From NCBI GenBank assembly GCA_902464595.1, contig CABQJX010000023.1, forward strand, positions 1 to 26,844: 26,844 bases of DNA, written 5' to 3'. Positions 22,089-26,844 of the stretch are shown here, piece after piece; within the stretch, counting starts at the first letter, position 1; each line of letters opens with the position of its first letter. The stretch comes from an uncultured Lachnoclostridium sp. (GTDB taxonomy: Bacteria > Bacillota > Clostridia > Lachnospirales > Lachnospiraceae). Both the position numbers and the translations under genes were made by a program. The notes beneath the pieces were generated by a model, which saw nothing but the letters and a program-made list of their open reading frames with translations, was not told where the DNA came from and ran no database searches.

Positions 22089-23762
22089 ATGAAACGAAAT
22101 TTTGCAAGACTCGTAGCTGCATCCATGGCATGTGTCATGATGCTGACTGCCTGCGGCGGCGGTGCTGCATCCACAGGCGGTTCTGCAGAGGCAGGAGCAG
22201 CAGGAAGCGCTGCCTCCACCGAGGGAGCTAAGACAGATGCCAAAGCTTCCGGCACAGGAGAGAAGGTAGTGACCATCGCCCAGACCGGTGACTGGGATAC
22301 CTTCATGGTAATGAATACCACCAATGCAGGTGCAGACAATGTAAACGAGCTGATGTTTGACCGCCTTATGGTGATCAATACAGACAGTACCTTCGAGCCA
22401 AGGCTGGCTTCCTCCTGGGAGACCAACGAGGCTCAGGACAAGATTATCTATCATCTGAACGAGAATGCAAAGTGGCATGACGGAGAGCCTGTTACCGCAG
22501 AAGATGTTGTGTACTCCGCCCAGGTAGCTTCTTCTTCCGAGTACAACTATCTGCGCCGTATCCGCATGCAGTATTTTGCAGGAACCGATGACACTGGATG
22601 CGAGACTGCTCCTGACAGCATCGAGGTAAAGGCGTTAGACGAGCATACCGTTGAGTTTACCTTAAAGGCTCCAATGGATCCTTCCATCATTTATGCAATG
22701 GTAAACCGTGACTTCTTCATTATTCCAAAGCATCTTCTGTCCGGAATTTCGGATGCAGACCTGGTAAACGATGCATTCTGGCAGAAGCCCATCGGCTCCG
22801 GCCCATGTATCTTTGAGAGCACAGAGTCCGGTGTTTCTGTAGAGTTTAAGGCAAACAAGGACTTCTATCTGGGAGCTCCTGATTTTGACCGTCTGGTATT
22901 TAAGAAGGTACAGTCCTCTAACCTGTTGTCCGGTCTGATGAGCGGAGAGATCGATGCCCTGTCCGGCAACACTCAGCTTCCATTAGCTGACTGGGAAGCT
23001 GCAAACAATACTCCAGGTGTAGTAGCTCAGTCTGTTCCTACCTTTGCTTATCAGTATATGGCAATGAACACCTCCAGAGATTATATGACTGAGGATATCC
23101 GTCATGCTATCAGCCTTGCCATCAACCGTCAGGTGATCGTAGATCAGCTTCTCCAGGGCCAGGGCCGTATTGCTATCGGACCTCTGCCGGATGACCACAA
23201 ATACCGTGACCAGAGCATTCAGCCTGAGTACAATCCTGACAAGGCAAAAGAGATGGTAGAGGCAGCCGGATGGGATGGCAGCAGAGAGCTTCAGGTGCTT
23301 GTATCTACCGGAAACGAAGTTCGTGAGAAATCCGCAATCCTGATCCAGCAGGATCTCCAGAAGATCGGCATTAAGACAAAGATCCAGACACTTGACTTCC
23401 CAACCCTTCTGACCAATGCAAGAAACGGCGAGTATGACCTTTGCTTCATCGGTTCCGCAGGAAGTGTAGATCCATCTGAGTCTGTTCCAAACGTAACTGC
23501 AGGCTACATGAACAACTTTACACAGCTGACAGATCCTACTTTAGGACAGGTTGGAGAGTCCGGTGCAAAGGAGATCACCTTTGAGGCACGTAAGGAGATC
23601 TACGACCAGTATCAGCAAGAGCTGTTTAAGCAGATGCCAATGGCATTCCTGTATTTCACCAACGATCTGTTTGCTCACAGCGACAAGCTGGAAAATGTAC
23701 GTGAAGGCGCTATTGATTACAATATCAACAAAACCGTGTGGACCTGGAAGGTAAATAAGTAA
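22089..23762 (+). CDS. oppA: peptide ABC transporter substrate-binding lipoprotein
   Basis: A 557-residue family 5 extracellular solute-binding protein. Residues 1-21 form a lipoprotein signal peptide with lipobox LTAC and lipidated Cys22, followed by a Gly/Ala/Ser-rich linker to about 60. The binding domain shows WETNEAQDKIIYHLNENAKW, WHDGEPVTAEDVVYS (family signature), AINRQVIVDQLLQGQGRIAIG and YNPDKAKEMVEAAGWDG. I start at ATG 22089, which has an 8-base spacing from AGGAGGA at 22074-22080. ATG 22083 sits only 2 bases from that site. Its position between permeases and ATPases fits an Opp or Dpp operon. Bound peptide length is unknown. Confidence 0.93.
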   Translation: MKRNFARLVAASMACVMMLTACGGGAASTGGSAEAGAAGSAASTEGAKTDAKASGTGEKVVTIAQTGDWDTFMVMNTTNAGADNVNELMFDRLMVINTDSTFEPRLASSWETNEAQDKIIYHLNENAKWHDGEPVTAEDVVYSAQVASSSEYNYLRRIRMQYFAGTDDTGCETAPDSIEVKALDEHTVEFTLKAPMDPSIIYAMVNRDFFIIPKHLLSGISDADLVNDAFWQKPIGSGPCIFESTESGVSVEFKANKDFYLGAPDFDRLVFKKVQSSNLLSGLMSGEIDALSGNTQLPLADWEAANNTPGVVAQSVPTFAYQYMAMNTSRDYMTEDIRHAISLAINRQVIVDQLLQGQGRIAIGPLPDDHKYRDQSIQPEYNPDKAKEMVEAAGWDGSRELQVLVSTGNEVREKSAILIQQDLQKIGIKTKIQTLDFPTLLTNARNGEYDLCFIGSAGSVDPSESVPNVTAGYMNNFTQLTDPTLGQVGESGAKEITFEARKEIYDQYQQELFKQMPMAFLYFTNDLFAHSDKLENVREGAIDYNINKTVWTWKVNK

Positions 23763-23799
23763 TCAGACAGGACGTCCATAGGAAAAGCGAGGTATATAA

Positions 23800-24798
23800 A
23801 TGTCTGAAAATTTGATTGAAGTAAAAAAGCTGGTGACCCAGTTTTCTGGAAAAAATGGGACAGTCACTGCGGTAGACGGTGTATCCTTTGCCATAAAAAA
23901 GGGTGAGACCCTGGGAATCGTAGGAGAGTCCGGCTGCGGCAAATCAGTGACCAGTATGTCAATTTTGAGGCTGATTCCTCCGCAGTCCGGTAAGATCGCA
24001 TCCGGTGAGATCCTGTTCAAGGGCCAAGACCTTACAAAATTAAGCAATAAGGAGATACGCCATATCCGGGGCAATGAAATTGCCATGATATTCCAGGATT
24101 CCATGACAGGACTGAACCCGGTCATGACCATCGGAAAACAGCTGGTGGAAACGATAACCGCGCACAGTAAGATGGATAAGAAAGAAGCATGGGAGAGGGC
24201 AGAGGAGATGCTGCGCAAGGTGGGCATCCCCTCCCCGGCCCAGCGCCTGAAGGAATTTCCCCATCAGCTGTCCGGCGGTATGAGACAGCGCGTGATGATC
24301 GCCATGGCCCTTTCCTGCAATGCTTCCCTGTTCATTGCCGATGAGCCCACTACCGCCCTTGACGTGACCATTCAGGCCCAGATCCTGGAGCTGATGAGGG
24401 AATTGAAGGAAAAGGATAATAAGTCCATTATGCTCATTACCCACGATATGGGTGTTGTGGCAGAAATGGCAGATGACGTTATGGTCATGTATGCAGGAAA
24501 GGAAATGGAGTATGGGGATGTAAAGAGTATTTTTAAGAATCCCCTTCATCCCTACACCAAGGGACTGCTCAAGTCCATTCCGCGACTGGATCAGGATTCG
24601 TCTGAGCGTCTCTTTAATATTCCCGGCTCTGTTCCGGATCTTGCCGATATGCCGAAAGGATGCCGGTTCTGCACACGATGCAGCGAAGCCACAGAAAAGT
24701 GCCGGATGGAGGAGCCAGGGCTCTATCAGGTGGGAGAGCAGAAGGTACGCTGCTGGAAATACGCGCCGGAGGGAGGGTTAAGCCATGACGGAGAATAA
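23800..24798 (+). CDS. oppD: peptide ABC transporter ATPase OppD/DppD
   Basis: A 332-residue ATPase driving the peptide importer. Walker A is GESGCGKS at 42-49, with a Q-loop at IFQD, LSGG at 157-160, Walker B LFIADEP with D181 and E182, and the H-loop ITHD. The C-terminal oligopeptide extension reads HPYTKGLLKSIPRLD. It ends in a Cys-rich segment (GCRFCTRCSEATEKC, then VRCW) with the four positions usual in this family, which in at least one Opp system bind an iron-sulfur cluster. One extra Cys (FCTRC) is present. It overlaps oppF by 14 nt. The ribosome site is GCGAGGT at 23787-23793. Confidence 0.94.
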   Translation: MSENLIEVKKLVTQFSGKNGTVTAVDGVSFAIKKGETLGIVGESGCGKSVTSMSILRLIPPQSGKIASGEILFKGQDLTKLSNKEIRHIRGNEIAMIFQDSMTGLNPVMTIGKQLVETITAHSKMDKKEAWERAEEMLRKVGIPSPAQRLKEFPHQLSGGMRQRVMIAMALSCNASLFIADEPTTALDVTIQAQILELMRELKEKDNKSIMLITHDMGVVAEMADDVMVMYAGKEMEYGDVKSIFKNPLHPYTKGLLKSIPRLDQDSSERLFNIPGSVPDLADMPKGCRFCTRCSEATEKCRMEEPGLYQVGEQKVRCWKYAPEGGLSHDGE

Positions 24799-25762
24799 AA
24801 ACGTATTAGTAGAAGTAAAAGACATAAAAAAAGAATTTGTCACGGCAAAGACCTTTACTGGAAAGCCGATGAAGATCGTCCACGCGGTGGGCAACGTCAA
24901 TCTGACGATCTATGAGGGAGAGACCATTGGCGTGGTGGGAGAGTCCGGATGCGGAAAATCTACCTTGGGCCGTTCCATCTTACGGCTGATCGATCCTACC
25001 TCAGGCCAGATCCTATACCGGGGAGAGGATATTACTTCCTATAATAAAGAACAGATGCGTCAGATGAGAAAAAAGATGCAGCTGATCTTCCAGGATCCTT
25101 ATGCTTCATTGAATCCGAGGATGACCGTGCTGGAGCTGATCAAAGCGCCTCTTGATGCATTTAATATAGGAAGCAATGCAGAACGGATCCAGAAGGTAAA
25201 AGAGATTATGGAGTTAGTAGGCATGCCGGAGAACATGATGAACCGGTATCCCCATGAGTTTTCCGGCGGCCAGAGGCAGAGGATTGTGATCGCAAGGGCT
25301 TTGGTTCTGGATCCTGAATTTGTAGTCTGCGATGAGCCGGTATCTGCGCTGGACGTATCCGTCCGTGCCCAGGTGCTGAACCTGATCCAGGATCTGCAGA
25401 AAACAAAAAAACTGACCTATCTGTTCATCTCCCACGATCTGAGCGTGGTCAAATACGTGTCAGACCGTATTGCAGTTATGTATCTGGGAAGGATTGTGGA
25501 GATCGCAGAGAAAAAGGAGCTTTACGATCATCCGCAGCATCCTTACACAAAGGCGCTGCTGTCCGCAATCCCCATTCCCGATGTGGACAATCAGATGAAA
25601 CGGGAGATCCTTACGGGAGACGTGCCAAGCCCCTTAAATCCGCCGGCAGGCTGTTATTTCCATACCCGGTGCAAATATGCTACGGAGCGCTGCTCCAAGG
25701 AGTGTCCCAAGCTTCATGACGTGGGAGGCGGCCATATGGTAGCCTGCCATTTATGCGAGTAA
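24785..25762 (+). CDS. oppF: peptide ABC transporter ATPase OppF/DppF
   Basis: The second ATPase of the importer, 325 residues. Walker A is GESGCGKST at 52-60, with IFQDPYASLNPRMTV, signature FSGGQRQR near 157-164, Walker B FVVCDEPVSALD and H-loop ISHD. The C-terminal block HPYTKALLSAIPIPD and the Cys pattern GCYFHTRCKYATERC and VACHL are family hallmarks. The start ATG 24785 lies inside the oppD end, with GGAGGG just upstream, so translation is probably coupled. The gene is intact. It should form a heterodimer with OppD. Confidence 0.94.
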   Translation: MTENKNVLVEVKDIKKEFVTAKTFTGKPMKIVHAVGNVNLTIYEGETIGVVGESGCGKSTLGRSILRLIDPTSGQILYRGEDITSYNKEQMRQMRKKMQLIFQDPYASLNPRMTVLELIKAPLDAFNIGSNAERIQKVKEIMELVGMPENMMNRYPHEFSGGQRQRIVIARALVLDPEFVVCDEPVSALDVSVRAQVLNLIQDLQKTKKLTYLFISHDLSVVKYVSDRIAVMYLGRIVEIAEKKELYDHPQHPYTKALLSAIPIPDVDNQMKREILTGDVPSPLNPPAGCYFHTRCKYATERCSKECPKLHDVGGGHMVACHLCE

Positions 25763-25779
25763 ATAAGGAGGAGATCAGG

Positions 25780-26844
25780 ATGTTTAAACCGGACAGCCAT
25801 TTGATGCAGGAGATCGATCAGTGGATCGAGGCTAATAAAGAAGCATTTGTAAAGGATTTGAACCGTTTAGTTTCCGTTCCCAGTATTTCTGTCAAGGGAG
25901 ATGAGAAGTATCCTTTTGGAAAGGACTGCGCCCTTGTTCTTGATGAGGCCAGCCAGCTGGCTGAAACATATGGCTTTCATGTGGAAAATCATGAATACCG
26001 CTGCGGAAGCCTTCGTGTAAAGGGAACGGGTGAAGCGCGAAAGACCATCGGAATGTATGCACATCTGGATGTGGTTCCCTTAGGAGAGGACTGGCATTAT
26101 CCGCCGTTAGAGTGTACCAAAAAAGACGGCTTTCTCATCGGAAGGGGCGTAGGTGACAATAAGGGACCGGCAATCTGTTCCCTGTATGCCCTTCGTTTTC
26201 TGAAGGAAAAGAACATCGATCTGAAAAATGACGTACTCTTATATCTGGGCCTGTCTGAGGAGACAGGAATGGAGGATATTGAGTATTTCTGCAAAACCCA
26301 GAAGGTTCCTGACTTTAACCTGGTAGTGGATACCAATTTCCCGGTATGCTATGGTGAAAAAGGGCTTATGCGGTCAGCCGTCAGCCGTCCCGTGGAAGGA
26401 AATCTTGTTTCTTTTGAAGCGGGAAGCGTAGTGAATGTGATCCCGGCGAAGGCGGAAGCAAAGCTGTCAGAAGTCTCTCTGGAACAGGTACAGGCGGCTT
26501 TGGAAGGCATGGAAGACGTGTCTGCTGAGGCGGAGGGGGATCTTGTAAAGATCACTGCCAGAGGAATTTCCCGCCATGCTGCTTTCCCGGAGGGGTCACG
26601 CAACGCAGTCCATGTGCTGGCAAAAGCCTTGAGCGTGTCTGGCCTTGTGACAGGGACGGCAAAAGAGGCGGTTCAGGCAGTGGAGCATATGACAGCGGAC
26701 TCTTATGGGGAGGGATGCGGTATCCCCTTTGAGGATAAAGAATCGGGAAAGCTGACCTGTGTGGGAAGTGTGGTGCGTCTGGAGGAAGGCTGTCTTACGG
26801 TTTCCTTTGATACCCGCTATCCTGTGACCGTAGAGGGAGATAGG
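25780..26844 (+). CDS. M20-family dipeptidase (PepV-like), truncated by window end
   Basis: An open frame of 355 codons from ATG 25780 to the last base, with no stop inside the window. It is a zinc metallopeptidase of the PepV/Sapep type that splits dipeptides in the cytoplasm. Motifs are MYAHLDVVPLG with H95 and D97, GRGVGDNKGP with D126, GLSEETG with E160 and E161, and VVDTNFPV with D184. Together these supply all metal or catalytic positions expected in this half, and the last ligand His would lie beyond the window. Usual PepV length is about 460-470, so roughly 100 residues are missing. AAGGAGGAG at 25765-25773 precedes the start, 17 nt after oppF, so it is probably in the opp operon and digests imported peptides. 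Confidence 0.9.
   Translation, partial: MFKPDSHLMQEIDQWIEANKEAFVKDLNRLVSVPSISVKGDEKYPFGKDCALVLDEASQLAETYGFHVENHEYRCGSLRVKGTGEARKTIGMYAHLDVVPLGEDWHYPPLECTKKDGFLIGRGVGDNKGPAICSLYALRFLKEKNIDLKNDVLLYLGLSEETGMEDIEYFCKTQKVPDFNLVVDTNFPVCYGEKGLMRSAVSRPVEGNLVSFEAGSVVNVIPAKAEAKLSEVSLEQVQAALEGMEDVSAEAEGDLVKITARGISRHAAFPEGSRNAVHVLAKALSVSGLVTGTAKEAVQAVEHMTADSYGEGCGIPFEDKESGKLTCVGSVVRLEEGCLTVSFDTRYPVTVEGDR

Noticed and set aside
1..26844. CRISPR arrays, tRNA or rRNA genes, prophage or intact IS
   Set aside because: No regularly spaced repeats, cloverleaf sequences, ribosomal RNA blocks or complete transposase genes were seen.

Overview
The window looks like a chromosomal segment from a Lachnospiraceae-type Firmicute (Clostridium cluster XIVa, for example the Enterocloster/Lachnoclostridium group). 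The reasons are strong Shine-Dalgarno sites of the AGGAGG type, near-consensus sigma-A promoters, moderate GC content, and the run dnaE end - pfkA - small acidic protein - dusB - greA - lysS. The genus is inference. Almost all sequence is coding. No rRNA, tRNA, CRISPR array, prophage or intact insertion sequence was seen.

Layout. (1) 1-5305 is a housekeeping block on the + strand: the C-terminus of probable DNA polymerase III alpha, 6-phosphofructokinase, a small uncharacterised protein, tRNA-dihydrouridine synthase, GreA, and a lysyl-tRNA synthetase with an added C-terminal tRNA-binding domain. A perfect consensus promoter overlaps the dusB stop codon and should drive greA-lysS. (2) 5306-5789 is a non-genic scar with short tandem repeats, a hairpin, a probable IS30-type transposase remnant and a long palindrome. 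It is followed by a good promoter for a heterodimeric CydDC-like ABC exporter (5790-9225). (3) 9262-9608 holds a terminator, an AT-rich gap and a promoter. (4) 9609-17754 is a seven-gene + strand sugar operon: two ROK-family proteins, a lipoprotein sugar-binding protein, two CUT1-type permeases, a NagB-like protein with altered catalytic residues, and a fusion of a PfkB-family kinase with a double-SIS isomerase/deglycase. No ATPase is encoded, so a shared MsmX-type ATPase presumably powers the importer. (5) 17941-19813 on the - strand carries peptidase T and an ATC-hydrolase-like protein. (6) 20158-26844 on the + strand is an oligopeptide importer (oppBCADF) followed by an M20 dipeptidase that runs off the window.

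How the genes work together. Region 4 is the most unusual part. The kinase plus SIS pairing matches the known logic of fructosamine catabolism, where FrlD phosphorylates an Amadori compound and FrlB splits the 6-phosphate. Here both activities would sit on one polypeptide beside a FrlONM-like importer. The zinc-site-less ROK proteins and the NagB-like protein with a changed active site suggest a pathway for a modified or amino sugar that differs from the standard ones. The substrate cannot be read from the sequence. Regions 5 and 6 form a peptide-scavenging set: import by Opp, then trimming by an M20 dipeptidase and a tripeptidase.
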